Source: Enhygromyxa salina (GTDB lineage Bacteria > Myxococcota_A > Polyangia > Nannocystales > Nannocystaceae). Taken from it: a stretch of DNA of 64,000 bases. A program made the translations under genes and the position numbers. A model generated the notes under the pieces. It was not told where the DNA came from and ran no database searches. It saw only the letters and a program-made list of their open reading frames with translations. Location: positions 62,001 to 126,000 of the forward strand of contig NZ_PVNL01000101.1 in the NCBI RefSeq assembly GCF_002994635.1, in the 5' to 3' direction. Position 1 is the first letter of the stretch, and each line of letters opens with the position of its first letter. Positions 7,440 through 15,948 of this stretch are shown piece after piece.

Positions 7440-9725
7440 ATGACGCAGCCGCCCGGCAGCCCACGGCCGTACGCCGCGCCTCGAGCAGGCGCAGATCGGG
7501 CGATCACGCCACGCGGCGGGGGCGAGGATGACGAGGGCGCGAAGGATGCTCTCGACGCGCTGCTCGAGCTCACGTCGATCCTCGGGCGTCGCTGGCTGGT
7601 CGTCGCGGTCACCACGGTGCTCGCCCTCGCGACCGGCGTGCTGGCGATCTCGCTGCTGCAGCCGCAGTGGCGCGCGACCGCGACCATGGTCATCAACCCC
7701 AGCGGACCGCAGGTGCTCGACGACGTGCGCGGCGTCAACGAGGAGCAGGGCACCGACCGATTCGCGTTCAAGCAGTACTTCGAGACCCAGCGCGAGATCA
7801 TCTCGAGCCGCAAGGTCCAGGAGGCCGCGCTCGCGCGGCTCGGGCTCGCCGATGACCCCACGTTTCTGGGCACCGACGGGATCCGCGACGCCGATCTCCG
7901 AGATGAAGCCGAGGCCGGCATCGATCCGGTCACGCGCTTGCAGTCGATGATCACGATCGAGGAGGTCCGTGGCTCGCGCGTCATGGCGATCTCGGCCGAG
8001 TATCCCGACCCCACGCTGGCCCGCGACATCGCCAACGAGGTCGCCAAGGCCTACCTGGCCCACATCAATCGGCGCCGCTCGGACACGGGGGACAAGGCCC
8101 AGACCGACCTTCAGGCCGAGCTCGCCAGCGCCAACGCGGATCTTCAGGCGGCCGAGCAGGCGCTCGAGCAGTTCAAGCGCGAGCACCGGATCACCTCGAT
8201 CTCCCTCGAAGATCGCCAGAATCTGATCGCCCAGGGGATCTCCACGCTGACCGCATCGGCCAAGGCCGCGCAGGCCGACCGCATCGGGATCGAGGCGGTC
8301 TATCGCCAGGCCAAGAAGCTCCGCGAGCAGGGCAGCCTCGCCGGGGCGTCACTGCTCAGCAGCGGCGAGCGCATCATCTTCGATCGGATGCTGGCCGAGC
8401 GGCTCGAGGCCGAGCGCGAGTTCAACGACATCGACCTGCGCTACGGCCAAAAGCACCCGCAGTGGCGCAAGTCCCAGCGGCGCGTGGAGCTGATCGAAGA
8501 GCGGATTGACGGGGAGAGCAAGGCCATGATCCGCACGATCGAGGCCCGCTACAAAGCCGCGGCCGAGACCGAGCAAAAGCTCGAAGCCGCGCTCACGGCC
8601 GAGCGTGACGACGCGATCGAGCTCGGCCGGCTCGAGCCCGCGTACCGCCAGCTCGAGCGCGAGACCCAAAACGCCGCCGACGCCTACGCCAAGCTGCGCA
8701 GCCGGACCGACGACATCGGGGTCAGCAACCGCGTCGAGATCCCGCCGGTCGAGGTGCTCGACTTCGCGACCTTGCCCGAGCGCCCCGTTCGTCCGCGCAA
8801 GCCGCTGCTGCTGGCGATCGCGGCGATCGCCGGGCTCAGCCTCGGGGCCGTGTTCGCGGTCATCATCGATCTGCGCGACCACCGGATCCGCTCGGTCGCG
8901 GACCTCGAGCGCGCGCTGTCTGCGTTCGGGCTGCCGACCCTGGGTCAGCTGCCGCTGCTGCCCGCCGATCCCGCCCTGGGGGTCGGCAACGTCCGCGCGC
9001 AACGTCGCCGCCGCGATCTCTACTCGCACCTGTTTCCCCAGTCGCTGATGGCCGAGCGCTGCCGGGGGATCCGAACCTCGCTGGCGTTCATGACCTCGAA
9101 GGCTGACTCGCTGGTGCTGCTCGTGACCTCGCCGGCGTCGGCGGAGGGCAAGAGCTCGACCGCGATGAACCTGGCCGTGAGCTACTGTCAGGCCAAGAAG
9201 AAGGTGTGCCTGGTCGACGCCGACATGCGCCGCCCACGACTGCACCAGGTGTTTCCTTCGGTCGTCGGTAAAGAAGACTACGGCCTGGCCACGGTGCTGC
9301 AGGGCGAGCACCTGCTGGTCGACGCGCTGCAGGGTCAGCTCGAGGGCGCACCCGAGACCCTGCAGGTGTTGACCTGTGGGCGGGTGCCCGAGAACCCGGC
9401 CGAGCTGCTCGAGTCGCCCGCCTGTCGCAAGACCATGGCCGAGCTGCGCGAGCGCTTTGACGTGGTGATCATCGACTCGCCGCCCGCGCTACCGGTCACG
9501 GATCCGTTGATTCTCGCCCCCCAGGTCGACGGTGTGATCGTGGTCGCCCGCTGCCGCTCGACCACGTGGACCGACATCCAGCGCGCGCTCACCCAGCTGC
9601 GCCAGGGCGACAACAACCTGCTCGGCGTGATCCTCAACGAGCTCGACGCGCGCGACGAGGGTCGCCGCTACAGCTCCGAGTACTACACTTATCGCCCGCA
9701 CGAAGAAGCCACCGAAGGCGTCTGA
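7440..9725 (+). CDS. Wzc-type polysaccharide co-polymerase with BY-kinase domain
   Basis: 761 residues from the ATG at 7440. It has the full Wzc/BY-kinase layout: a cytoplasmic Pro-rich N-terminus, TM1 at about 51-73 (LVVAVTTVLALATGVLAISLL), a long periplasmic coiled-coil part (about 210-440), a Pro-rich TM2 near 453-478 (RPVRPRKPLLLAIAAIAGLS), then a cytoplasmic ATPase. Walker A is SAEGKSSTAM (near 565), Walker A' is CLVDADMRRPRL, and Walker B is VVIIDSPPALPVTD. The tail holds a tyrosine cluster (RRYSSEYYTYRP) for autophosphorylation. Such proteins control chain length and export of capsule or exopolysaccharide. The next gene (epimerase) starts 8 bp later. Confidence 0.95.
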   Translation: MTQPPGSPRPYAAPRAGADRAITPRGGGEDDEGAKDALDALLELTSILGRRWLVVAVTTVLALATGVLAISLLQPQWRATATMVINPSGPQVLDDVRGVNEEQGTDRFAFKQYFETQREIISSRKVQEAALARLGLADDPTFLGTDGIRDADLRDEAEAGIDPVTRLQSMITIEEVRGSRVMAISAEYPDPTLARDIANEVAKAYLAHINRRRSDTGDKAQTDLQAELASANADLQAAEQALEQFKREHRITSISLEDRQNLIAQGISTLTASAKAAQADRIGIEAVYRQAKKLREQGSLAGASLLSSGERIIFDRMLAERLEAEREFNDIDLRYGQKHPQWRKSQRRVELIEERIDGESKAMIRTIEARYKAAAETEQKLEAALTAERDDAIELGRLEPAYRQLERETQNAADAYAKLRSRTDDIGVSNRVEIPPVEVLDFATLPERPVRPRKPLLLAIAAIAGLSLGAVFAVIIDLRDHRIRSVADLERALSAFGLPTLGQLPLLPADPALGVGNVRAQRRRRDLYSHLFPQSLMAERCRGIRTSLAFMTSKADSLVLLVTSPASAEGKSSTAMNLAVSYCQAKKKVCLVDADMRRPRLHQVFPSVVGKEDYGLATVLQGEHLLVDALQGQLEGAPETLQVLTCGRVPENPAELLESPACRKTMAELRERFDVVIIDSPPALPVTDPLILAPQVDGVIVVARCRSTTWTDIQRALTQLRQGDNNLLGVILNELDARDEGRRYSSEYYTYRPHEEATEGV

Positions 9726-9733
9726 ACCACCTC

Positions 9734-10831
9734 ATGAGCAAGCCCGAGATCGAAGCCGTCGAAGCCCACCTGCGCGCGACACCCCGCAAGTGGTTGGTCA
9801 CCGGAGCGGCCGGCTTCATCGGCTCGCACCTGGTCGAGCACCTGCTCACGCTCGATCAACAGGTCGTGGGTCTCGACAATTTCGAGACCGGCACCCACGC
9901 CAACATCGAAGCGCTGGTCCGCAGCGCGGTCGCTCGCGGGGCGACCGACGCCGACGATCGCTTGCTGGTCGTCGAGGCTGACGTGCGCGAATTCGACGCG
10001 GTGCTGCACGCGTGCGAGGGCATCGATCACGTGCTTCACCACGCCGCGATCGCCTCGGTCCCGCGCACGATCGCCGAGCCGATCGAGGGCTTCACCGTCA
10101 ACGTCGACGGCAGCTTTCACGTGCTCGAGGCGGCCCGCCAGGCGGGGGTTCGCAGCGTCGTGCATGCCTCGTCGTCGGCGGTCTACGGTGACTGCCCGGG
10201 CGAGCCCGGCACGGGCGCCCAGCGCGAGCAGACGATCGGCCGTCCGCTGTCGCCCTACGCCGCGCACAAGCACATCGCGGAGGTCCTCGGCCAGACCAGC
10301 AACCGCACCTTTGGCGGCGCGAGCGGCCTGTCCGTGGTCGCGCTGCGCTACTTCAACATCGTCGGCGCCCGCCAGGATCCCGAGGGCGCGTACGCGGCGG
10401 TGATCCCCAAGTGGGTCGCGCTGCTGGGCAAGGGCGAGCAGCCGGTGATCTTCGGCGACGGCCAGCACACCCGCGATTTTTGCCCGGTCGAGGACGTCGT
10501 CCAGGCCAACTTGCTGGCCGCGACCTGGGCCGAGCGCGTCGCCCCCGAGCTGCGCGAGCGACCGGGGGATCCCAGCGAGGGCGTGTTCAACATCGGGCTG
10601 GGCGGGCGCACCACCTTGCTCGAGCTCTATGACCTGGTCCACGCCGGGATGCTCGAGCTCGGGGCCCCGTGCCAGGGCATCGCCCCTCGCCACGAAGCTG
10701 CGCGAACCGGCGACATCGTCCACAGCCGCGCCGACATCACCCGCGCCCGCGAGCTGCTCGGCTACGCGCCACGCACGGCCATGGCAGACGCGCTGCGCAG
10801 CACCATGAGCTGGCTGCTCGGGCGCGCATGA
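9734..10831 (+). CDS. UDP-N-acetylglucosamine 4-epimerase-like SDR enzyme (WbpP/TviC type)
   Basis: 365 residues, extended SDR fold. The NAD-binding motif is GAAGFIGSHL (near 25) with the acidic LDNFETG after beta2. The catalytic triad is present as ASSSAVYGD and YAAHK (Tyr-xxx-Lys). The N-terminal extension (EIEAVEAHLRATPRKWLVTG) and FETGTHANIEAL match the WbpP/TviC group that interconverts UDP-GlcNAc(A) and UDP-GalNAc(A) for surface polysaccharide. It lies between the Wzc-like gene (8-bp gap) and the desaturase (ATGA overlap), so it probably feeds the same polymer. Exact substrate is not decidable from sequence. Confidence 0.92.
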   Translation: MSKPEIEAVEAHLRATPRKWLVTGAAGFIGSHLVEHLLTLDQQVVGLDNFETGTHANIEALVRSAVARGATDADDRLLVVEADVREFDAVLHACEGIDHVLHHAAIASVPRTIAEPIEGFTVNVDGSFHVLEAARQAGVRSVVHASSSAVYGDCPGEPGTGAQREQTIGRPLSPYAAHKHIAEVLGQTSNRTFGGASGLSVVALRYFNIVGARQDPEGAYAAVIPKWVALLGKGEQPVIFGDGQHTRDFCPVEDVVQANLLAATWAERVAPELRERPGDPSEGVFNIGLGGRTTLLELYDLVHAGMLELGAPCQGIAPRHEAARTGDIVHSRADITRARELLGYAPRTAMADALRSTMSWLLGRA

Positions 10832-11829
10832 CCACCCGGGCGCGCCCGCGGGGGGTCACCGACTTTCTCACGGCCGCCGAGATCCGCGAGCTGACCGAGC
10901 GCAGCGACGCGCGCGGCTTCATGGCCGTCGCGACCAGCTGGGGCATGATCGCGGCCAGCTTCGCGCTGGTCGGCCTGCACCCGCGCTGGTGGACGATCGT
11001 GATCGCGCTGATCGTGATCGGAGGTCGCCAGCTGGGGCTCTCGATCTTGATGCACGACGCGGCCCACCGGTCGTTGTTTCGCACGCGCCGTCTCAACCTG
11101 GTGATCGGTCAGTGGCTGTGTGCCGCGCCGGGCTGGACCTCGCTGGCCCGCTACCGCGCGCACCACCTGCGCCATCACGCCCACACCAACGAGCCCGATG
11201 ATCCCGATCTCGCGCTGGTCGCCCCGTTTCCGATCTCGCGGGCTTCGCTCGCCCGCAAATTTGCCCGGGATCTCTCGGGGTTGACCGGCCTCAAGCGCGT
11301 GGTCGCGCTGTTGGCGATGGACTTTGGCGTGCTGGAGTACACGGCCTCGGTCACGATCACGCGCATCGACCAGCGTGGGCGCTCGGTCGTCGACGTGGCT
11401 CGCTGCGGTCTGCGCAATTTTGGACCGGTCTTGCTGACCAACGTCGCGCTAGGTTTGCTGCTGCGCGCCGCCGGCCACGGTGAGCTGTACATGTTGTGGG
11501 TTGGGGCCTACCTGACCAGCTTCAGCCTGTTCTTGCGGATCCGCGCCATGGCCGAGCATGCGTGTACGCAGCCGCCCGCGGAGTCGGGCCCAGCTCCGCG
11601 CGCAACGGTGTTTTTCAATACCCGGACCACGCAGGCCAATCTGATCGCGCGACTCACCGTCGCTCCGCACGCCGTCAATTATCACCTCGAGCATCACCTG
11701 CTGCCCACCGTTCCGCTCTACTCGGTTTCGCGCATGCACCGGCTATTGCGTGAACGCGGGGCGCTAGCTGGCTGTCACGTGTCGTCGAGCTATCGCGCGA
11801 TGCTTCGAACCGTGACGACCGCGCACTGA
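10828..11829 (+). CDS. Membrane fatty-acid desaturase
   Basis: 333 residues. The three histidine boxes of membrane di-iron desaturases are visible: HDAAH, HHLRHHAH and YHLEHHLLP. Hydrophobic segments lie at about 35-75 and 205-240. The HDAAH-type first box and the late HLEHH place it among front-end or acyl-lipid desaturases, not acyl-ACP desaturases; regiospecificity is unknown. The start ATG overlaps the epimerase stop (ATGA), so it is co-translated with a polysaccharide enzyme, an unusual pairing. A rho-independent terminator follows at 11884. Confidence 0.92.
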   Translation: MTTRARPRGVTDFLTAAEIRELTERSDARGFMAVATSWGMIAASFALVGLHPRWWTIVIALIVIGGRQLGLSILMHDAAHRSLFRTRRLNLVIGQWLCAAPGWTSLARYRAHHLRHHAHTNEPDDPDLALVAPFPISRASLARKFARDLSGLTGLKRVVALLAMDFGVLEYTASVTITRIDQRGRSVVDVARCGLRNFGPVLLTNVALGLLLRAAGHGELYMLWVGAYLTSFSLFLRIRAMAEHACTQPPAESGPAPRATVFFNTRTTQANLIARLTVAPHAVNYHLEHHLLPTVPLYSVSRMHRLLRERGALAGCHVSSSYRAMLRTVTTAH

Positions 11830-11883
11830 TCCTCGGGACATTTAGGGGCGCGGCCAGGTTTGGGCCCGCGGGTCGCCATAAAA

Positions 11884-11907
11884 GTTGGGCTGCTCCCAAT
11901 CTTTTTC
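11884..11907 (+). terminator. Rho-independent terminator after the desaturase
   Basis: The stem GTTGGG/CCCAAT (one G-T pair) with a 5-nt loop is followed directly by CTTTTTC. It lies 55 bp after the desaturase stop and should end the Wzc-epimerase-desaturase transcript. Confidence 0.65.
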
Positions 11908-12002
11908 ATGACCGAATCAGCCGCTCGAGACACAACCAATCTCGAACGTTACACGGCTCGTGTGCGTCCTGGACAGGCGCACGCGGCAAATCCGCGCAGG
12001 GG

Positions 12003-12026
12003 GCTCATTTGGGGCAAACAATGAGC
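12003..12026. repeat. Inverted repeat (GCTCATT/AATGAGC)
   Basis: A perfect 7-bp dyad with a 10-nt loop, extended by GGG/CCC across a small bulge. No T tract follows. Role unknown. Confidence 0.5.
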
Positions 12027-12072
12027 ACCCAGTCCTCTGGATAGTCCTCTGGACACTGCGCCACCACCGACC

Positions 12073-12114
12073 CACGCACCGTGAACTCGCTTCCTGGGGA
12101 GTTTGCGGTGCGTG
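12073..12114. repeat. 16-bp imperfect inverted repeat upstream of a lipoprotein gene
   Basis: Arms 12073-12088 and 12099-12114 match at 14 of 16 positions around a 10-nt loop. The outer 9 bp (CACGCACCG/CGGTGCGTG) are perfect. It lies 58 bp before the ATG of the next gene and has no T tract on either side, so it could be an operator, a 5'-UTR structure or an mRNA stabiliser. Confidence 0.55.
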
Positions 12115-12171
12115 ACCTATTGTTCGTTGTCGTGTCGTACCATTTGGATCTGGCGAGCGCGCCGGATCGGA

Positions 12172-13230
12172 ATGAATGACATGGTACAGAAAAAATTGTT
12201 GTGGGCTTCACTTGCGTGGCTTGGCCTCGCGATCGCTTGCGCAGATGACGGGACCAGCGAGGGCTCGAGCGGCGACGGAGACACCGACACCGCGACCGCT
12301 GGCGACGAGACAAACGATACCCAAGAGAGCGGTGACACGATCTCCGGCGACGGCGACGGTGACGGCGACGGCGACGGCGACCCGGGTGACGGCGACGGCG
12401 ACGGCGACCCAGGTGATGGCGATCCCGGCGATGGCGACCCAGGTGACGGCGATCCCGGTGATGGTGATGGCGACGGCGACGGCGACGGCGATGGCGACGG
12501 CGATGGCGACGGCGATGGTGACGGCGACGGTGACGGCGACGGCGACGGCGATCCCAACCAGCCGCTGGTGCTCGTCCATGTCCGCAACGACATCGACACG
12601 CTCGTGAAGATCGACGTCGAGACCGGGGACGAGACCCAGCTGTGCGACTTCGGCGTGAACGTCTCCTACCCATCGATCACCTTCGGCCTCGACGGCGAGC
12701 TCTACGGATCACGCAGCGGTCAGTTCCTCGACATCATCGACACCTGCGACTGCAGCACGACCCAGATCGGTCCGATGGGCTACACCGGGATCAACGGGAT
12801 CACCGCCAACGGCCTCGAGGTCCAAGAGCTGTTCGGCATGACCAACGTGCAGGACGTGCTGCTCAACATCAGCACCCAGACCGCGATGGCGGTCGAGGTC
12901 GGCAACGGCCTGGGCGTCAACATCGGCACCCACGGCTCGACCTTCTCGTCGGACATCCAGGGGCTGTTCATGATCAACGGGACCGACGACGATCTGTACG
13001 ACGTCGACATCCTGTCCGGCATCGCCACCAACACCACCCCGCTCGACGTGCCGTTCGGCACCGTCGGGATCGAGTGGCACCCCGGCAACGGGATCTTGTA
13101 CGCGTGCACCGACGGTCACCTGTACGAGGTCGACCCGATGGACGGCACCACGATCGAGATCGGCAACATGGCCCACCCGTGCACCAACCTCGCCGCCCAG
13201 TGGACCCCGGTGGCCTGCGTCGACGGGTGA
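12172..13230 (+). CDS. Lipoprotein with very long Gly-Asp repeat linker
   Basis: 352 residues. Signal peptide MNDMVQKKLLWASLAWLGLA ends with Cys23 (AIAC). Residues about 34-128 are a Ser/Thr then (Gly-Asp)n-Pro linker, one of the longest in the window. The C-terminal 220 residues are strand-rich (LVLVHVRNDIDTLVKIDVETG, FGLDGELYGSRSG, GTVGIEWHPGNGILYACTDGHLYEVD) and look like propeller blades of the kind seen in NHL/SMP-30-like proteins; the family is not certain. A second in-frame ATG at 12181 could also serve as start. Monocistronic. Confidence 0.85.
   Translation: MNDMVQKKLLWASLAWLGLAIACADDGTSEGSSGDGDTDTATAGDETNDTQESGDTISGDGDGDGDGDGDPGDGDGDGDPGDGDPGDGDPGDGDPGDGDGDGDGDGDGDGDGDGDGDGDGDGDGDGDPNQPLVLVHVRNDIDTLVKIDVETGDETQLCDFGVNVSYPSITFGLDGELYGSRSGQFLDIIDTCDCSTTQIGPMGYTGINGITANGLEVQELFGMTNVQDVLLNISTQTAMAVEVGNGLGVNIGTHGSTFSSDIQGLFMINGTDDDLYDVDILSGIATNTTPLDVPFGTVGIEWHPGNGILYACTDGHLYEVDPMDGTTIEIGNMAHPCTNLAAQWTPVACVDG
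12346..12555 (+). repeat. Hexanucleotide (GGCGAC/GGTGAT-like) tandem repeat
   Basis: About 35 consecutive hexamers of the GGCGAC type, varied at third positions and broken by CCAGGT/CCCGGC units, encode Gly-Asp repeats. Third-position drift shows the array is not freshly expanded, but it could still vary in length without frameshift. Confidence 0.85.
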
Positions 13231-13388
13231 TCTAGGCCCAGCAGCTGCGCATTGGGCCAGGTCGCTCGGTCAGGTGAAGGAGTTCGCCCTCGCGGACATA
13301 CAGGCGGCCCCGCGCGGCGACCTTGGACTGCTGCGGGGCGGGCAAAACGGGCTTTGACGACTCGCAGGGGCCCGTGCAAGATCGTCCG

Positions 13389-14312
13389 ATGACCCTGCGT
13401 GTTGGCCTCGCTTCGCTCGGCCTCGCTGCCTGCCTGCTCGGCTGTGGCCTGCGAACCGATCCCGACTACAGCCCCGTGTGCGTCGACGACAGCACCATCG
13501 CTGGCACGGGCGACACCGGCACGGGTGACACCGGCGGGATCCCAACGGCGCCGCGCGTGGGCTCCTGCCAGGATCCGATCGACCTGCCCGCGGGCGACAC
13601 CATCGTCGTGCGCGGCAGCCTCGGCGGCTGCTCGGGCGTCGAGGGTTGGTGCGGCGGCACCGGGGCCGAGGACGTCTACCGGATCGGCTCCGTGTCCGGC
13701 GACGTGTTCGTCGACTTCCTGCCGCAAGAGACCAACTTCAACCCCGTGCTTCGGGTCGTGCGCGGCGAAGATCCCTGCGCCGAGGGTGGCATCGAGGAGT
13801 CGGAGGTCTGCGCCGACATCGTCAACTCGGTGCCCGGTCGCGGGTTCTACGACCAGGGCGGCGGCGACACCTACTTCATCATCGTCGACACCGAGCTGGG
13901 CGAGTCCGGCAAGTATGCGTTCGAGGTCCGGTTCGGCGATCAAGCGTTCGAGGGCGACTGCTACGACGCCGTCGAAGAGCAAGCGATCGAGCTGATGCCC
14001 GGCGGCAACTTCGTGTGGGAGGCCAGCCTCGAGCCCAAGCAAGGCCGGCTCGACAGCACCTGCTCGGCGCCCGGCGACGAGGACATCTTCGACCTCGTGC
14101 TCACCGGCGGCGGCACGGTCACCGCCACCGTCGAAGCGATCGAGGGCGACATCGTCCCGATCGTCTCGCTCCGCAACGACTGCGCGACCGAGAGCGAGCT
14201 CTCCTGCGGACCCTCAACCTCCGCCAACTTCGGAAGCTCGACGACCACCTACCTGGTCGTCGACCAGCTCGGCGCAGGCAAAGGCCGCTACCGCCTTTCC
14301 GTGAATTTTTAG
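13389..14312 (+). CDS. Secreted lipoprotein with pre-peptidase-like beta domains
   Basis: 307 residues. The signal peptide ends in the lipobox LLGC (near Cys19). A short Thr/Gly linker (GTGDTGTGDTGG) precedes two similar beta-rich units: about 60-190 (DPIDLPAGDTIVVRGSLGGC ... EDVYRIGSVSGDVFVDFL) and 195-307 (AIELMPGGNFVWEASLEP ... DEDIFDLVLTGGGTVTATV). The unit pattern resembles bacterial pre-peptidase C-terminal (PPC) domains, which are common in secreted myxobacterial proteins. Cysteines are paired within units. I chose the ATG at 13389 for a normal signal peptide. Function unknown. Confidence 0.82.
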   Translation: MTLRVGLASLGLAACLLGCGLRTDPDYSPVCVDDSTIAGTGDTGTGDTGGIPTAPRVGSCQDPIDLPAGDTIVVRGSLGGCSGVEGWCGGTGAEDVYRIGSVSGDVFVDFLPQETNFNPVLRVVRGEDPCAEGGIEESEVCADIVNSVPGRGFYDQGGGDTYFIIVDTELGESGKYAFEVRFGDQAFEGDCYDAVEEQAIELMPGGNFVWEASLEPKQGRLDSTCSAPGDEDIFDLVLTGGGTVTATVEAIEGDIVPIVSLRNDCATESELSCGPSTSANFGSSTTTYLVVDQLGAGKGRYRLSVNF

Positions 14313-14313
14313 G

Positions 14314-14346
14314 ACCCCCACACCCCCTTGACCGGGGTTGGGGTTG
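14314..14346 (+). repeat. C-rich/G-rich dyad between two genes
   Basis: CCCCCACACCCCC followed after TTGA by CCGGGGTTGGGGTTGG can form a GC-rich hairpin between the lipoprotein stop and the roadblock start. There is no T tract. It may act as an attenuator or simply end the upstream transcript. Confidence 0.35.
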
Positions 14347-14372
14347 GCTGCGAATCTCTTGGGAGAGCGCCG

Positions 14373-14741
14373 ATGGACGAAATCCTGCAGAAGATCGTCG
14401 AGAGTACGCCTGGCGCCAAGGGCGCGATCCTCATGGGCTTCGACGGCATCACCGTCGAGCAGTGGGTGAAGCCGCAGTTCGAGAACGAACTCGACATCGA
14501 GTCGATGGCGATGGAGTTCTCGTTTCGGTTTCTCGAGCTGCGCGACGCGGCCCACAGCCTCGAGATGGGCATGATCTCGGACATCACGATCAAGGCCGAG
14601 TACGGGACCGTGTTGGTCCGCGTGCTCTCGCAAGAATTTTTCGTGACAGTCCTGCTCGAGAACGCGGCCCACATGGGCAAGGGCCGGTGGCTGCTGCGCT
14701 CGCAGGCCAGCGCCTTGAGCTCGGATCTCTATCCTGGCTGA
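14373..14741 (+). CDS. Roadblock/LC7 domain protein
   Basis: 122 residues, start ATG at 14373 preceded by GGGAGA. The pattern is a roadblock/LC7 domain: helix MDEILQKIVESTPG, strand KGAILMGFDGITVEQW, helix IESMAMEFSFRFLELRDAAH, strands MISDITIKAEYGTVLVRVL and EFFVTVLLENAAHMGKGRWLL. Roadblock proteins such as MglB partner small Ras-like GTPases in myxobacterial polarity and motility; others have unknown partners. No GTPase gene is adjacent. It precedes aroQ by 28 bp, so it may be co-transcribed with aroQ-accBC. Confidence 0.88.
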   Translation: MDEILQKIVESTPGAKGAILMGFDGITVEQWVKPQFENELDIESMAMEFSFRFLELRDAAHSLEMGMISDITIKAEYGTVLVRVLSQEFFVTVLLENAAHMGKGRWLLRSQASALSSDLYPG

Positions 14742-14769
14742 TCGCGAGTGCGCGGCCCGGTGACGGTTG

Positions 14770-15336
14770 ATGGCTGGTGATCGACCGCGGGTCCTGGTTC
14801 TGCACGGACCCAACTTGAACTTGTTGGGCGTCCGCGAGCCACACATCTACGGCGCGACGGGGCTGGCGGAGATCGACGCGGGCCTGGTCGCGCTCGGTGA
14901 TCAGCTCGGCGTCACCGTCGAGACCCACCAAGCCAACGGCGAGGGCCAGCTGATCGATCGCATCCATTTGTTTGCCGGTTTGGTCGACGGCCATGCGATC
15001 CCCGCTGCACACCCTCGAGCGGGCGGCCAAAGTGTGGATCCTCCGCACACCGCCCGCGGGTTGATCATCAACCCCGGCGGCTACACCCACACCTCGGTGG
15101 CCCTCCGCGACGCGATCGCTGGCGTCGGGCTCCCCACCATCGAAGTCCACCTGTCGAACATCTACGCCCGCGAGCCGCTGCGTCACACCTCCATCACCGG
15201 GGCGGCGTGTACAGCCGTGATCATGGGGCTGGGGTCGGAGTCGTATCGCCTCGCGCTTCACGCCCTCGCCGCACGCCTCGTGCCGGACGAGCCAGGTGAG
15301 CAGGGCGAGCCAAAAACGCCCGGTTCGCGCCGCTGA
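14770..15336 (+). CDS. aroQ: 3-dehydroquinate dehydratase, type II
   Basis: 188 residues; it converts 3-dehydroquinate to 3-dehydroshikimate in the shikimate pathway. Conserved parts are HGPNLNLLGVREPHIYG (catalytic Tyr region), GEGQLIDRIH, IINPGGYTHTSVALRDAI and EVHLSNIYAREPLRHTSI. The family is usually about 145-150 residues; here about 28 extra residues (AGLVDGHAIPAAHPRAGGQ...) sit between the RIH helix and the INPGGYTH strand, plus a short C-terminal tail. The ATG at 14770 is preferred over the TTG three bases earlier. aroQ upstream of accB-accC is a common bacterial order; efp, often between them, is absent. aroB is at 52062. Confidence 0.93.
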   Translation: MAGDRPRVLVLHGPNLNLLGVREPHIYGATGLAEIDAGLVALGDQLGVTVETHQANGEGQLIDRIHLFAGLVDGHAIPAAHPRAGGQSVDPPHTARGLIINPGGYTHTSVALRDAIAGVGLPTIEVHLSNIYAREPLRHTSITGAACTAVIMGLGSESYRLALHALAARLVPDEPGEQGEPKTPGSRR

Positions 15337-15465
15337 GCTCTTCGCGGCCGGCCCCCGCTCCAGTACCCTGAGGCGCCTGCAAGCGAGCCGCAAACCTGGC
15401 CCGCGCCTGCAAATTCTCTAGACTGGCCCGGCCTCCACGGCTGAACTTCGCTTCCGAACTCCGAC

Positions 15466-15948
15466 ATGTCCGACCAAGACTCGAAGCTGCCCGACATCGC
15501 TTACGTCAGCGAGCTCGCCAAGTTGTTCAAACGGTTCCGTCTCGACGAGCTCGAGATCGAGACCGGTGAGCAGCGCATCTTGATGCGCCGCGGCGACCTC
15601 ACGACCTCCGCACAGCTGCCGATGCCGGCGCCGGTGCCTGTGGCCTCCGCCGCAGCGCCAGCGCCCGCCGCCAACCAGGCGCCGGCGGCCGCGGAGACCA
15701 GCGGTTCCGGCGACTACATCACCTCGCCCTTCGTGGGCACCTTCTACACCAGCCCTCGCCCCGACGCCCCGCTGTTCGTCAAGATCGGCGACACCGTGTC
15801 CGCCGGGACCACCGTGTGCATCGTCGAGGCCATGAAGTTGTTCAACGAGATCGAAGCCGAGTTCGGCTGCATCATCGAAGAGGTCCTCGTCGACAACCAA
15901 CAGCCGGTCGAATTCGGGACCAAGTTGTTCAGGGTGCGCCGCCTGTGA
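15466..15948 (+). CDS. accB: Biotin carboxyl carrier protein of acetyl-CoA carboxylase
   Basis: 160 residues. The N-terminal helix region ([22 protein letters not shown]) is typical of AccB. A Pro/Ala-rich linker spans about 45-80, followed by the biotinyl domain ([33 protein letters not shown]) with the biotinylated Lys in EAMK. AccB carries carboxybiotin between AccC and the carboxyltransferase in fatty-acid synthesis. Its stop overlaps the accC start (GTGA). The accA/accD subunits are not in the window. Confidence 0.97.
   Translation: MSDQDSKLPDIAYVSELAKLFKRFRLDELEIETGEQRILMRRGDLTTSAQLPMPAPVPVASAAAPAPAANQAPAAAETSGSGDYITSPFVGTFYTSPRPDAPLFVKIGDTVSAGTTVCIVEAMKLFNEIEAEFGCIIEEVLVDNQQPVEFGTKLFRVRRL

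Larger units (their letters stand above)
11830..12171. other. Intergenic region with several hairpins
   Basis: 342 bp between the desaturase and a lipoprotein gene. It contains a terminator (11884-11907), a perfect 7-bp dyad (12003-12026) and a 16-bp imperfect dyad (12073-12114), listed separately. No start-proximal -35/-10 pair stands out. Confidence 0.5.

Noticed and set aside
12005-12673. Minus-strand frame whose end reads GSEFTVRGSVVAQCPEDYPEDW
   Set aside because: The last part looks protein-like, but most of the frame is antisense to Gly-Asp repeats (His/Arg runs) and there is no start near the good part. At most a tiny gene remnant.
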